Shown piece after piece: positions 1 to 7,586 of a stretch of 46,982 nucleotides of DNA. The notes beneath the pieces are model-generated. The model did not search any database and was not told where the DNA came from. It worked only from the letters and a program-made list of their open reading frames with translations. Each line of letters starts with the position of its first letter. The first letter of the stretch is position 1. Source of the stretch: Candidatus Rifleibacteriota bacterium. Lineage in GTDB: Bacteria > Muiribacteriota > Ozemobacteria > Ozemobacterales > Ozemobacteraceae. Made by a program: the position numbers and the translations under genes. Where the stretch lies: contig JAQVCG010000008.1 of NCBI GenBank assembly GCA_028689875.1, forward strand, positions 1 to 46,982, given 5' to 3'.

Positions 1-569
1 AAGATGGTAACGTAGTACCGGTAACCGTAATCAGCGCAGGTCCTTGCACAATAATTCGCAAGGGTGAAAACAGTGTTCAGGTTGGCTATCGTGAGATCAG
101 ACCTGAGGCAGTTAAGCGTTTGCTTAACAAACCCATGCGCATGAGCTTTGAAAAAGCCGGCGTTAAACCGTTCCGTTTCGTAAGATGCTTGCCCGCTGAC
201 GAACTTGAAAGCATTGAAGCTTTAACAGATATCAATGTATCAATGTTTAAAGAAGGTGATTCAGTAAGTATCACCGGAACCAGCAAGGGTAAAGGTTTCT
301 CAGGCGCAATGGAACGCCACAATTTTAACGGCCAAAAAACAACACACGGTCAGTCAGACCGCGCACGCGCCACTGGTTCTATGGGTTCAGGGACAAACAT
401 GGCCCGCACTATTAAGGGCAAAAAATTACCAGGTCAATTAGGTAATGTTCGTCGGACCATAAAAGGTCTCAAAGTTGTAAAAGTTGATGAACAAAAGAAT
501 TTGATTTTGGTTAGAGGTTCCATCCCAGGTGCTGCAAACGGATTAGTTATTATCCGGCAGCAGGCATAA
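1..569 (+). CDS. rplC: 50S ribosomal protein L3 (5' end outside window)
   Basis: The open frame runs from the window edge (first full codon at position 3) for 188 residues, so the N-terminus is missing. L3 is an early-assembling 23S rRNA-binding protein whose central loop reaches toward the peptidyl transferase centre. That loop is seen here as the GFSGAMERHNFNGQ and KGKKLPGQLGNVR stretches. The frame upstream of the TTG at 120 (DGNVVPVTVISAG, VGYREIRPE) is typical L3, so the TTG is not the start. rplD follows after 15 nt, as in a standard S10 operon. Confidence 0.97.
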   Translation, partial: DGNVVPVTVISAGPCTIIRKGENSVQVGYREIRPEAVKRLLNKPMRMSFEKAGVKPFRFVRCLPADELESIEALTDINVSMFKEGDSVSITGTSKGKGFSGAMERHNFNGQKTTHGQSDRARATGSMGSGTNMARTIKGKKLPGQLGNVRRTIKGLKVVKVDEQKNLILVRGSIPGAANGLVIIRQQA

Positions 570-584
570 GGAACGGAGAGAAAC

Positions 585-1205
585 ATGGAAACTAAAATTT
601 ATACAATGAACGGAACCGAAAATGGTTCTATTACCCTTGATGATCAAATTTTTGCACATAATGCACATCCGCAGACTATCAATGATGTTGTAAAAGCTCA
701 GTTGAATAATCAGCGCCAGGGTACTGTTAATACTCGCACAAGAGGCGAAATCAGCGGTACAACCAAAAAAATGTTTAAACAAAAAGGTACTGGCAGAGCA
801 AGACAAGGCGACATCAAGTCTCCATTGCATGTTGGCGGCGGCACCACATTTGGTCCCAAACCCAGAAATTTTGACCAGCGCCCCCCAAAAAAAGTTGTTG
901 ACAGAGCAATTATTGGCGTGCTCAGCGGCTTAGCTCAAGATGGTTCAGTTCGAATTGTAGAAGGACTTGAATTCAATACTGGCAAAACTAAGGACGTTGT
1001 AAGTTTCATGACAGCACATGCCATGGACAAAGCTCTAGTTGTTTTAAATAATATTTCAAATGAAACTAAGCGTGCGGTAGCGAACCTCAGCAATGTAAAA
1101 GTTGTAACTCCTATGCACGTGAACGTTGTTGATCTGCTTAAGTATGGCAAAGTAGCCATCAATAAAGAAGCAGTTGCTCAGCTCCAGGAGGTTCTGGTAA
1201 AATGA
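585..1205 (+). CDS. rplD: 50S ribosomal protein L4
   Basis: A 206-residue protein of the usual L4 length. The long basic loop that enters the exit tunnel is clear at about residues 50-95 (KGTGRARQGDIKSP and GGGTTFGPKPRNF). L4 forms part of the tunnel constriction with L22, and in some bacteria it autoregulates its operon; no such leader can be judged here because the operon start is outside the window. A GGAGAG ribosome binding site precedes the ATG. The stop overlaps the rplW start by 4 nt (ATGA), implying translational coupling. Confidence 0.98.
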   Translation: METKIYTMNGTENGSITLDDQIFAHNAHPQTINDVVKAQLNNQRQGTVNTRTRGEISGTTKKMFKQKGTGRARQGDIKSPLHVGGGTTFGPKPRNFDQRPPKKVVDRAIIGVLSGLAQDGSVRIVEGLEFNTGKTKDVVSFMTAHAMDKALVVLNNISNETKRAVANLSNVKVVTPMHVNVVDLLKYGKVAINKEAVAQLQEVLVK

Positions 1206-1492
1206 AAGTTCCTCAAGATATAGTTATAAGACCAATAGTATCAGAAAAAAGCTACGACCGCATGGGCGAAGGCATCTATCAGTTCAAAGTAGCCAAAACT
1301 GCTAATAAACATGAAATTAAAGAAGCTGTTGAAGCTCTCTTCAAAGTAACTGTAAAGAATGTAAATACAGTTAACGTTGTAAGAAAGCCTAAAAGACGCG
1401 GCGTTTTTCAGGGTTTTACTTCCGCTTGGAAGAAAGCCATTGTTACCCTCAAAGAAGGCGATTCAATATCGTTCTTTGAAGGTATCGCATGA
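1202..1492 (+). CDS. rplW: 50S ribosomal protein L23
   Basis: A 96-residue protein of normal length. Family features are the N-terminal IVIRPIVSEKSYD, the KHEIKEAVEALFKV helix and the basic RKPKRRGVFQG loop. L23 sits on the tunnel rim and is the docking site for trigger factor and SRP. Here it is unmodified, unlike its ribosomal neighbours L22 and L29, which are enlarged. Its start overlaps the end of rplD by 4 nt, with the purine-rich CCAGGAGG inside the end of rplD as its ribosome binding site. Confidence 0.98.
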   Translation: MKVPQDIVIRPIVSEKSYDRMGEGIYQFKVAKTANKHEIKEAVEALFKVTVKNVNTVNVVRKPKRRGVFQGFTSAWKKAIVTLKEGDSISFFEGIA

Positions 1493-1512
1493 ACCAGTAA
1501 TAGGAGAAAGTC

Positions 1513-2340
1513 ATGAGTTTAAAAGTTTACAAGGCTATTACCCCTTCACGCCGCTTTATGACAGGTTTTGATTTCAGCGATATTACTACTGACAAACCGC
1601 ATAAGTCTTTGTGTGAATGGTTAAAGACCAGTGGTGGACGCAATCATCATGGTCACGTTACACTTCGTCACAGAGGCGGCGGAGCTCGTCGTCTGTATCG
1701 CATTATAGATTTCAAACGCAATAAAGACGGAATTCCCGGTGTTGTTGCAACAATTGAATACGACCCTAACAGAACAGCAAGAATCGCTCTAATCAACTAT
1801 CGTGATGGTGAAAAGAGATATGTTTTGGCACACGAAGGCATTAAGGTTGGCGACGTAATAGAAAGCGGCGTTGGCGCTGACATTCTTCCTGGCAACTGCA
1901 TCCCCTTAAGAAATATTCCTTTGGGTTCAACTATTCATCACGTAGAATTAAAACCCGGCAAAGGTGCTCAAATCGCACGTTCAGCAGGAGCTTCTGCTCA
2001 GTTGGTCGGTAAAGAAGGTAAATATGCTCAGCTTAATATGCCTTCTGGTGAAATGAGAATGGTTCTTATTGATTGTCGCGCTGTAATAGGTAGAGTTGGC
2101 AATCTTGATCATATGAATGTTACCATGGGTAAAGCCGGACGCAATAGATGGTTGGGAATCCGTCCATACGTTCGCGGTTCAGCTATGAACCCCTGCGATC
2201 ACCCACACGGTGGTGGTGAAGCTAAGACAAGCCGTGGTAGAACTCCTGTTTCTCTCTGGGGTAAACCTGCTCAGGGTTACAAGACCAGAAAGAAAAAGAA
2301 TCAGTCTGACAGACTCATCATCTCACGCAGAAAGAAATAA
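1513..2340 (+). CDS. rplB: 50S ribosomal protein L2
   Basis: A 275-residue L2 of normal length. The conserved [18 protein letters not shown] segment lies near the N-terminus. The [20 protein letters not shown] segment near residues 222-241 carries the conserved His close to the peptidyl transferase centre. L2 is a primary 23S rRNA-binding protein needed for subunit association. An AGGAGAAAG ribosome binding site precedes the ATG. The gene lies between rplW and rpsS in standard order. Confidence 0.98.
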   Translation: MSLKVYKAITPSRRFMTGFDFSDITTDKPHKSLCEWLKTSGGRNHHGHVTLRHRGGGARRLYRIIDFKRNKDGIPGVVATIEYDPNRTARIALINYRDGEKRYVLAHEGIKVGDVIESGVGADILPGNCIPLRNIPLGSTIHHVELKPGKGAQIARSAGASAQLVGKEGKYAQLNMPSGEMRMVLIDCRAVIGRVGNLDHMNVTMGKAGRNRWLGIRPYVRGSAMNPCDHPHGGGEAKTSRGRTPVSLWGKPAQGYKTRKKKNQSDRLIISRRKK

Positions 2341-2352
2341 GGGAGAATCGCA

Positions 2353-2622
2353 ATGGCTAAAAAAGCTCCATTTGTAAGTGAAGTATTAATAAAAAGAATC
2401 CAGGAAATGAATCAGACTGGTGAAAAGCGTCAGTTAAGAACTTGGTCAAGAGCATCAACTGTGTATCCAGAATTTGTTGGCCACACAATAGCTGTTCATA
2501 ACGGCCGCAAACACGTTCCTGTTTTCATTACTGAAAATATGGTTGGACATAAGTTGGGTGAATTTGCACCGACAAGGACCTTTAAAGGTCATGCCAACGA
2601 AAAAGCTGTAAAGCTTAAATAA
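2353..2622 (+). CDS. rpsS: 30S ribosomal protein S19
   Basis: An 89-residue protein of normal S19 length with the hallmark [19 protein letters not shown] and the C-terminal [15 protein letters not shown]19 binds 16S rRNA in the head of the small subunit as a complex with S13. A GGGAGAA ribosome binding site precedes the ATG. The next gene encodes an L22 that has gained an S13-like domain, so an S13-like fold is translated directly after S13's partner; whether that means anything is unknown. Confidence 0.98.
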   Translation: MAKKAPFVSEVLIKRIQEMNQTGEKRQLRTWSRASTVYPEFVGHTIAVHNGRKHVPVFITENMVGHKLGEFAPTRTFKGHANEKAVKLK

Positions 2623-2637
2623 TGAAGGAGAATAAGA

Positions 2638-3333
2638 ATGTTACGACTTGTTGGTGTAACCATTCCTGATGACGTAGATCTTTTCAATGGCCTTCGTATG
2701 ATCAAAGGTCTTGATACTAAAAATAGCCGTGCCAAGATTGAAACTATTCTTACTAAAGCCGGTTTATATACTCGCAAGCCAATTATTGACAAAGAAATTG
2801 GCAAGATGAAACTTGAAAAAGTTTATCCTAAAGTTGCAGACTTAACTTGGAAAGAAAAATCCAGACTTATTGATGTCCTTGAAATGCCCAAAGCAGTTCT
2901 GAGAAACATTCATTCAAGTCCTAAGAAGCTTAGACTTATCGCTGACGAAGTTCGCGGTAAAAAAGTTGATGAAGCTCTTTCAATTCTTCAGTTTATTGAA
3001 AAGGGTGGAGCAGACGTGTTGTTAAAGCTTCTAAAATCAGCTATTGCAAACGCAAGCAATAACCATGGTCTTGCAGCTGATGATCTTTATGTTGCTAAGT
3101 TCTCTATTGATGGTGGCGCAACAATGAAGAGATTTATGCCTAGAGCACGTGGTAGAGCTTGTCGCATAAGATGCAGAACATCACATGCTACAGTAGTATT
3201 ACGCGAAAAGTTTTCAATGTCAAAGATTGAAGTTGCCCAGAAAGCAGCCGAACAAACCGTTGCAAAGAAAACAACAAAAAAGACCGCTACCAAAAAAACA
3301 ACTGCCGCCAAATCACAGGGAGGTAAAGCATAA
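2638..3333 (+). CDS. rplV: 50S ribosomal protein L22 with S13-like N-terminal domain and basic tail
   Basis: At 231 residues this is about twice the usual L22 length (about 110). The L22 domain begins near Met83 ([20 protein letters not shown]) and holds the conserved [14 protein letters not shown] and the tunnel hairpin region [11 protein letters not shown]. Residues 1-82 are extra and resemble the N-terminal half of S13: [12 protein letters not shown] aligns with [12 protein letters not shown] of the rpsM product in this window, followed by a GL..I.GL segment, an AG motif, and [17 protein letters not shown] against [18 protein letters not shown] Thr/Lys/Ala-rich tail of about 35 residues ends the protein. 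The strong AAGGAG site lies only before the ATG at 2638 and none precedes the internal ATG at 2884, so the fusion looks genuine. It could be a helical extension that only resembles S13. Confidence 0.93.
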   Translation: MLRLVGVTIPDDVDLFNGLRMIKGLDTKNSRAKIETILTKAGLYTRKPIIDKEIGKMKLEKVYPKVADLTWKEKSRLIDVLEMPKAVLRNIHSSPKKLRLIADEVRGKKVDEALSILQFIEKGGADVLLKLLKSAIANASNNHGLAADDLYVAKFSIDGGATMKRFMPRARGRACRIRCRTSHATVVLREKFSMSKIEVAQKAAEQTVAKKTTKKTATKKTTAAKSQGGKA

Positions 3334-4022
3334 TGGGTCAGAAGATTAATCCAATCGGAATACGCCTCGGAATTACCAGAACCTGGGATTCAAGATGGTA
3401 TGCTAAACGTGCAGATATCGCAAAATTAGTTCATGAAGACGTAAAAGTTCGTGAATTCATTGATCTTAAATCTTTCCGCCGAGAAGGCATTAGCAAGATT
3501 GAAATCGAGCGCAAATCTAACAGCAAGCTCAGAATCACAATCCATACTGCAAAACCCGGTGTAATAATCGGTCGTGGCGGTGACAAGGTTGAAGAACTCA
3601 AAAAAGACCTTGAAAAACTTACCGGAAAATCAGTATTCTTGAACATTCAAGAAATTAAACAGCCTGATATCGATGCTAAACTCATTGCTGAAAACATAGC
3701 CTCTCAACTTGAAAAGCGTGTTTCTCATAGAAGAGCAATGAAACAGGTAATAAGCCGAGCTCTTAGAGCCGGTGCAAAAGGTATCAAAATATTGTGCTCC
3801 GGTCGCCTTAACGGTGCAGAAATTGCTCGTCGCGAATGGGTCAGAGAAGGACGCGTTCCTCTGCACACTCTTCGTGCTGATATTGATTATGCTACAGATA
3901 CCGCTATCACTACCTTTGGTTGTGTAGGCGTTAAAGTGTGGATTTTCAAAGGCGAAAAAATTGGAAAGGCTCACCTTTACAACAGAGATAACACCTCTAA
4001 TGCACCGGTAGCCAAGAAATAA
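3333..4022 (+). CDS. rpsC: 30S ribosomal protein S3
   Basis: A 229-residue S3 of normal length. The N-terminus [13 protein letters not shown] is diagnostic. The type II KH domain is visible with its GxxG loop in [19 protein letters not shown] (residues about 70-90), and the C-terminal domain has [21 protein letters not shown]3 lines the mRNA entry site of the 30S head. Its ATG overlaps the rplV stop by one base (TAATG), with GGGAGG upstream. Confidence 0.98.
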   Translation: MGQKINPIGIRLGITRTWDSRWYAKRADIAKLVHEDVKVREFIDLKSFRREGISKIEIERKSNSKLRITIHTAKPGVIIGRGGDKVEELKKDLEKLTGKSVFLNIQEIKQPDIDAKLIAENIASQLEKRVSHRRAMKQVISRALRAGAKGIKILCSGRLNGAEIARREWVREGRVPLHTLRADIDYATDTAITTFGCVGVKVWIFKGEKIGKAHLYNRDNTSNAPVAKK

Positions 4023-4034
4023 GGAGAAACCAAA

Positions 4035-4445
4035 ATGTTGATTCCAGCCAGAACAAAATTCAGAAAACAACATCGCGGTAGAATGACCGGTTTGGCTAAA
4101 GGCGGAAAATATTTGTCTTTTGGTTCATTCGGTCTTCAAGCTCTAGATCCACACTGGATAACCAGTGCTCAGATCGAAGCAGCCCGTAAAGTTATAACAC
4201 GCACAGTTAAACGTGCAGGTAAAATGTGGATTCGCATTTTCCCCGACAAGCCAGTTTCTAAGAAGCCTCTTGAAACTCGTATGGGTAAGGGTAAGGGCGC
4301 TCCGGAATATTGGGTAGCAGTAATCAAACCCGGTAAGATTTTATTTGAACTTGAAGGTGTTCCGGAAGATATCGCAATTGAATCGCTGACACAAGCAGCC
4401 AATAAGCTCCCTATTCGCTGTCAAGTTGTCTCTAAAAACGACTAA
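4035..4445 (+). CDS. rplP: 50S ribosomal protein L16
   Basis: A 136-residue L16 of normal length, showing [17 protein letters not shown] and [19 protein letters not shown] near the N-terminus and [19 protein letters not shown] in the centre. L16 contacts the A-site tRNA region of the 50S subunit. An AAGGAGAAA ribosome binding site precedes the ATG, and the position between rpsC and rpmC is standard. Confidence 0.98.
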   Translation: MLIPARTKFRKQHRGRMTGLAKGGKYLSFGSFGLQALDPHWITSAQIEAARKVITRTVKRAGKMWIRIFPDKPVSKKPLETRMGKGKGAPEYWVAVIKPGKILFELEGVPEDIAIESLTQAANKLPIRCQVVSKND

Positions 4446-4459
4446 GAGGAAGGTGCAAC

Positions 4460-5092
4460 ATGAAGAATCGAGAAGATTTTTCTGAGTTAAACGAGCAAGA
4501 ACTCGAAGAAAAATATAAACACTATAAAGAAGAACTATTTAACCTGAGATTCCAGGCCGTAACAGGTCAACTCTCAAATCCGTCTAGAATAAGTATTGTT
4601 CGCAGGAACATAGCCCGTGTTAAGACTTATCTAACCAGATTGGAAAAGGTTAAAATTGCTCAGCTTTTAAAAGCCGAGTATGACGCACTCCTGAAAGAAG
4701 AAAAGATTGACAGTCTCAAGACGCCTCTTTCAGAAAAGATTTCTAAACTTAAAGCTCGTCTTTCTTTAAAGGCAAGAAAAGTAAATCAAGAAATCAAAAA
4801 TAACTGTGACAAAAAAGTTGCAGAGCTGCTTAAGAATATGCGCGGCGAAGTTTCTAAGAAACTAAGAGACGCAAAGGGCAATGATGATGCTCAACTTAAA
4901 GCTGCTTCAAAAAAACTCAGAGATCCTAAATGCACCATCCGCAAGAAGTTTCTTGACAAATTGTCTGAAATGGGTTTAAATGATGCTTCACAAATCGCAA
5001 CTTTAAAAGAAAGCAAACGTGCGAAATTGCGTGAATTAGAAAACATCCGTGTTCTTCAGCGCGAATTGACCGCCGGTCGCCTTCCTTTTTAA
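4460..5092 (+). CDS. rpmC: 50S ribosomal protein L29 with long C-terminal extension
   Basis: At 210 residues it is roughly three times the usual L29 (60-70). Residues 1-68 form a recognisable L29 helical hairpin: LNEQELEEKYKHYKEELFNL, RFQAVTGQLSNPSRI and VRRNIARVKTYLTRLE. Residues about 69-210 are an added charged, Lys/Leu/Glu-rich region likely to form long helices or a coiled coil, ending in LQRELTAGRLPF. It contains two Cys (NNCDKK and DPKCTIR). L29 sits at the tunnel exit next to L23, so the tail may project into the space used by nascent-chain factors. No stop or internal ribosome binding site separates the two parts. I do not recognise the extension. Confidence 0.92.
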   Translation: MKNREDFSELNEQELEEKYKHYKEELFNLRFQAVTGQLSNPSRISIVRRNIARVKTYLTRLEKVKIAQLLKAEYDALLKEEKIDSLKTPLSEKISKLKARLSLKARKVNQEIKNNCDKKVAELLKNMRGEVSKKLRDAKGNDDAQLKAASKKLRDPKCTIRKKFLDKLSEMGLNDASQIATLKESKRAKLRELENIRVLQRELTAGRLPF

Positions 5093-5105
5093 CCAGGAGT
5101 AGACA

Positions 5106-5372
5106 ATGGAAAACGAAAAAACCGTAAGAAGAAGCAGAGTTGGAAAAGTTATAGCGGACAGCACTGAAAAGACTGTGAAAATTGAAGTTGAAGGTATAGT
5201 TCAGCATCCACGCTATAAAAAATATATTAAGCGTCATACCAGATTCTTGGTTCATGACCCTGAAGAAATTTGCAAAATCGACGATATCGTTCGTGTTGAA
5301 GAATGCAGACCGATTAGCAAAACTAAAAAGTGGATCGTGCGTGAAATCGTAAAAGCCGCCCAATCTAATTAA
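5106..5372 (+). CDS. rpsQ: 30S ribosomal protein S17
   Basis: An 88-residue OB-fold protein of normal S17 length. It shows [38 protein letters not shown] and the C-terminal [17 protein letters not shown]17 is a primary 16S rRNA-binding protein of the 30S body. A CAGGAG site precedes the ATG, and it follows rpmC in the usual order. Confidence 0.98.
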   Translation: MENEKTVRRSRVGKVIADSTEKTVKIEVEGIVQHPRYKKYIKRHTRFLVHDPEEICKIDDIVRVEECRPISKTKKWIVREIVKAAQSN

Positions 5373-5386
5373 TAAGGAGTTCAGTA

Positions 5387-5755
5387 ATGATTACTCAAGA
5401 AAGTGTTTTGAAAGTTGCTGATAACTCCGGCGCCAGAAAACTTCTTTGCATCCGCGTTGCGGGTTGTTCCGGAAGATCTGTCGGTCGGGTCGGCGATGTT
5501 ATTGTAGCTTCAGTAAAAGATGCTATCCCCGATGGCACTGTAAAGAAAAAAGAAGTTGTTAAAGCTGTTATAGTTAGAACAGCTAAAGAAACAAGACGTG
5601 CTGACGGCAGTTTCATTAAATTTGATGATAATGCAGCAGTAATTATTGGTAATGACAACAATCCCCGCGGGACACGCATTTTTGGGCCGGTTGCACGCGA
5701 ACTTCGTGAAAAACAATTCATGAAAATCGTTTCTCTGGCACCGGAAGTATTGTAA
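5387..5755 (+). CDS. rplN: 50S ribosomal protein L14
   Basis: A 122-residue L14 of the standard length. It opens with [18 protein letters not shown] and has [16 protein letters not shown] and the C-terminal [16 protein letters not shown]14 lies at the subunit interface and is the docking site of the silencing factor RsfS in many bacteria. A TAAGGAG ribosome binding site precedes the ATG. Confidence 0.98.
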   Translation: MITQESVLKVADNSGARKLLCIRVAGCSGRSVGRVGDVIVASVKDAIPDGTVKKKEVVKAVIVRTAKETRRADGSFIKFDDNAAVIIGNDNNPRGTRIFGPVARELREKQFMKIVSLAPEVL

Positions 5756-5766
5756 GGGAGCTAATT

Positions 5767-6120
5767 ATGCATAAGAAGATAAAAGCACGCCGCGGAGTAG
5801 AACATCCTCACATCAAAAAAGATGATCAGGTTGTAATACTGGCCGGTGATGATAAAGGTAAAAAAGGTCGTGTTCTTTCAGTTAATGCTGAAAAAGGTAC
5901 TGCAATAGTTGAAGGTGTTAACTTTATCAAGAGACACACCCGACCCAGTAAAAGTATGGGCAAAGGCGGAATCGTTGAAAAAGAAGGCGCAATTGCTATT
6001 AGTAAAATTGGTCTTTTGACTCCCGATGGAACCCAGCTGACACATGCTAAAATTGTTAAGCAAGGTGACGAAAAGAGCAGAGTTTGTGTAACAACAAATG
6101 AACCCTTGGGAAAAAAATAA
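5767..6120 (+). CDS. rplX: 50S ribosomal protein L24
   Basis: A 117-residue L24, slightly longer than usual (about 105). The KOW motif is at residues about 18-45 (IKKDDQVVILAGDDKGKKGR), followed by EGVNFIKRHTRPS. L24 starts 50S assembly and sits near the tunnel exit. In most bacteria rplE follows directly. Here rplX is the last gene of its block, is followed by an intrinsic terminator, and rplE lies about 18 kb away. Confidence 0.97.
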   Translation: MHKKIKARRGVEHPHIKKDDQVVILAGDDKGKKGRVLSVNAEKGTAIVEGVNFIKRHTRPSKSMGKGGIVEKEGAIAISKIGLLTPDGTQLTHAKIVKQGDEKSRVCVTTNEPLGKK

Positions 6121-6131
6121 GCTATAAAATG

Positions 6132-6156
6132 GGCTGCCGAAAGGCAGCCTTTTTTA
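6132..6156 (+). terminator. Intrinsic terminator after rplX
   Basis: Perfect 7-bp GC-rich stem GGCTGCC / GGCAGCC with a GAAA tetraloop, followed by seven T residues. It starts 11 nt after the rplX stop and ends the first ribosomal block, separating it from the tRNA and trmJ. Confidence 0.93.
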
Positions 6157-6175
6157 TACATTAGTGATTTTAATC

Positions 6176-6204
6176 TTGACTTTTTTATAAAATAATGCTA
6201 AAGT
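6176..6204 (+). promoter_or_regulatory. Sigma-70-type promoter for tRNA-Val
   Basis: TTGACT at 6176-6181, a 17-nt spacer, and TAAAGT at 6199-6204. Predicted initiation falls near 6211, a few bases before the mature tRNA 5' end. The -35 box is strong, and the position right after the terminator supports a new transcription unit. Confidence 0.6.
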
Positions 6205-6215
6205 CTTACAAACAA

Positions 6216-6290
6216 AGGCTCGTAGCTCAGTTTGGTTAGAGCACTACCTTGACATGGTAGGGGTCAGCGGTTCAAGTCCGCTCGGGCCTA
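6216..6290 (+). tRNA. tRNA-Val (GAC anticodon)
   Basis: A 75-nt cloverleaf can be drawn by eye. The acceptor is AGGCTCG with CGGGCCT (one T-G pair). The D stem is GCTC/GAGC. The anticodon stem is CTACC/GGTAG with loop TTGACAT, giving anticodon GAC. The T stem is AGCGG/CCGCT with loop TTCAAGT, and the discriminator base is A. The 3' CCA is not encoded, so a CCA-adding enzyme is required. A run of six T follows directly at 6291-6296. The trmJ start lies 29 nt further on. Confidence 0.95.
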
Positions 6291-6319
6291 TTTTTTATAC
6301 CTATTTTTTCGGAGATTAC

Positions 6320-7084
6320 ATGACTGATTCAAGATCCTTATTGGATAACATCAGAATAGTTTTAGTAGAGCCTCAGGGACCATTAAATGTAGGTTCAGTT
6401 TGTCGTGCTATGAATAATTTTGGCTTACATAACTTAAGTATTGTCAGGCCGGGTTGTGAATTAGATAATGATGCCGTTAAAATGGCGATGCATTCAACTG
6501 ATATTCTTGAGAATGCGCAAATAACTGATAATATACCCGAAGCAATAAAAGGCAGCGTTTTAGTCTTAGGGACAGCAAATCGTAGGGGCGAATATCATGA
6601 ACCTAATTACACAGTAAAAGAAGGTTTAGAAAGAGTTTCGAGTGTTTTGTCTTCCGGGCCTGTTTCTATCCTTTTCGGAAGAGAAGAATGGGGACTAACC
6701 AAAGACGACTTACAATACACAATGGGAACAATGAGAGTTGTAACAGATGAAGGTTGCACTTCATTAAATCTTTCACAGGCCGTATTACTTATTGCTTATG
6801 AGATATATCAGAAGTTTGGCAATCCTAAGCCTCTTTTAAAAGCTTGTGCTGATGATCCTCTTGAGCAGCCTGCAACAACAGATGAAATTGCAAAGCTTTA
6901 TTCCCACATGGAAAATGTATTAAAAATGTGTGAATTTTTACCCCTTGTAAACCCCGATGCATTGTTTCAAGTTCTTAGAGCGTTCTTCCATCGAGCAGCG
7001 CCAACCGGACGTGAAGTAAACATATTAATGGGTATTTTTTCAAATTTGCGAGGATTTATGAAAAAATACGTTCGCGGAAAATAA
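6320..7084 (+). CDS. trmJ: TrmJ-family SPOUT tRNA/rRNA methyltransferase
   Basis: A 254-residue protein with the SpoU/TrmH-type SPOUT fold. Family motif 1 is in VEPQGPLNVGSVCRAMNNFG. Motif 2 is in SILFGREEWGLT (residues about 109-120). Motif 3 is in CTSLNLSQAVLLIAYEI. The TrmJ group 2'-O-methylates tRNA position 32 using S-adenosylmethionine, and the C-terminal alpha-helical extension fits TrmJ better than TrmL. The start at 6320 is chosen because a GGAG site lies 6 nt upstream; the frame also stays open into the tRNA but has no gene signals there. trmL begins one base after its stop, so the two are likely co-translated. Confidence 0.85.
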   Translation: MTDSRSLLDNIRIVLVEPQGPLNVGSVCRAMNNFGLHNLSIVRPGCELDNDAVKMAMHSTDILENAQITDNIPEAIKGSVLVLGTANRRGEYHEPNYTVKEGLERVSSVLSSGPVSILFGREEWGLTKDDLQYTMGTMRVVTDEGCTSLNLSQAVLLIAYEIYQKFGNPKPLLKACADDPLEQPATTDEIAKLYSHMENVLKMCEFLPLVNPDALFQVLRAFFHRAAPTGREVNILMGIFSNLRGFMKKYVRGK

Positions 7085-7085
7085 A

Positions 7086-7586
7086 ATGTCTGACCAAGGT
7101 TTTTTTATAGTATCTTCAGATAGCAAGCCTCTTAGCGTTGTTCTAATTGAGCCCGATATACCACAGAATACAGGCAATATTGCGCGTTTGTGTATGGCCA
7201 CAAATTGTGAACTTGTTTTGGTTAGACCTTTTGGTTTTCGTTTAACTGATGCCGGACTTCAACGAGCAGGCATGGATTATTGGAAGGTTTTGAATCCTGT
7301 AATCTTAAACGATCTAGATGAATTTTTTGAATGGTCTCAAAATAGGCGTTTGTTTTTTTTATCAGCTCATGGAAATCACTGCTATTCTAATGTTCAATAT
7401 AATGAAAACGATGTTTTGGTTTTTGGCTCAGAATCTACAGGTTTGCCTTCTAGACTATTAAAGTGGGCTCAAGAGCGCAATTCTCTTATTACTTTACCCA
7501 TGATTAAAAATGCAAGATGCATAAATGTTTCTTCTTCCGTATCAGCATCTGTATATGAAGCACTCAAGCAAATACATAATTGGTAA
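7086..7586 (+). CDS. trmL: TrmL-like tRNA (cytidine/uridine-2'-O-)-methyltransferase
   Basis: A 166-residue minimal SPOUT methyltransferase. It has the TrmL motifs IEPDIPQNTGNIARL (residues about 22-36), LVFGSESTGLP (about 116-126) and MIKNARCINVSSSVSASVYE near the C-terminus. TrmL methylates the ribose at wobble position 34 of certain tRNA-Leu. Here it lies one base after trmJ, so two tRNA ribose methylases appear paired behind a tRNA gene. Its stop overlaps the recD2 start (TAATG). Confidence 0.88.
   Translation: MSDQGFFIVSSDSKPLSVVLIEPDIPQNTGNIARLCMATNCELVLVRPFGFRLTDAGLQRAGMDYWKVLNPVILNDLDEFFEWSQNRRLFFLSAHGNHCYSNVQYNENDVLVFGSESTGLPSRLLKWAQERNSLITLPMIKNARCINVSSSVSASVYEALKQIHNW

Noticed and set aside
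2638-3333. Two separate genes (small S13-like protein and L22) joined by a sequencing error.
   Set aside because: The frame is open and continuous, the only good ribosome binding site is before the first ATG, and no stop or start signal lies near the domain border.
3630-4073. Long minus-strand frames opposite the ribosomal genes (for example 3630-4073 and 543-830).
   Set aside because: These are shadows of highly expressed coding sequence. They have no family features and no ribosome binding sites.
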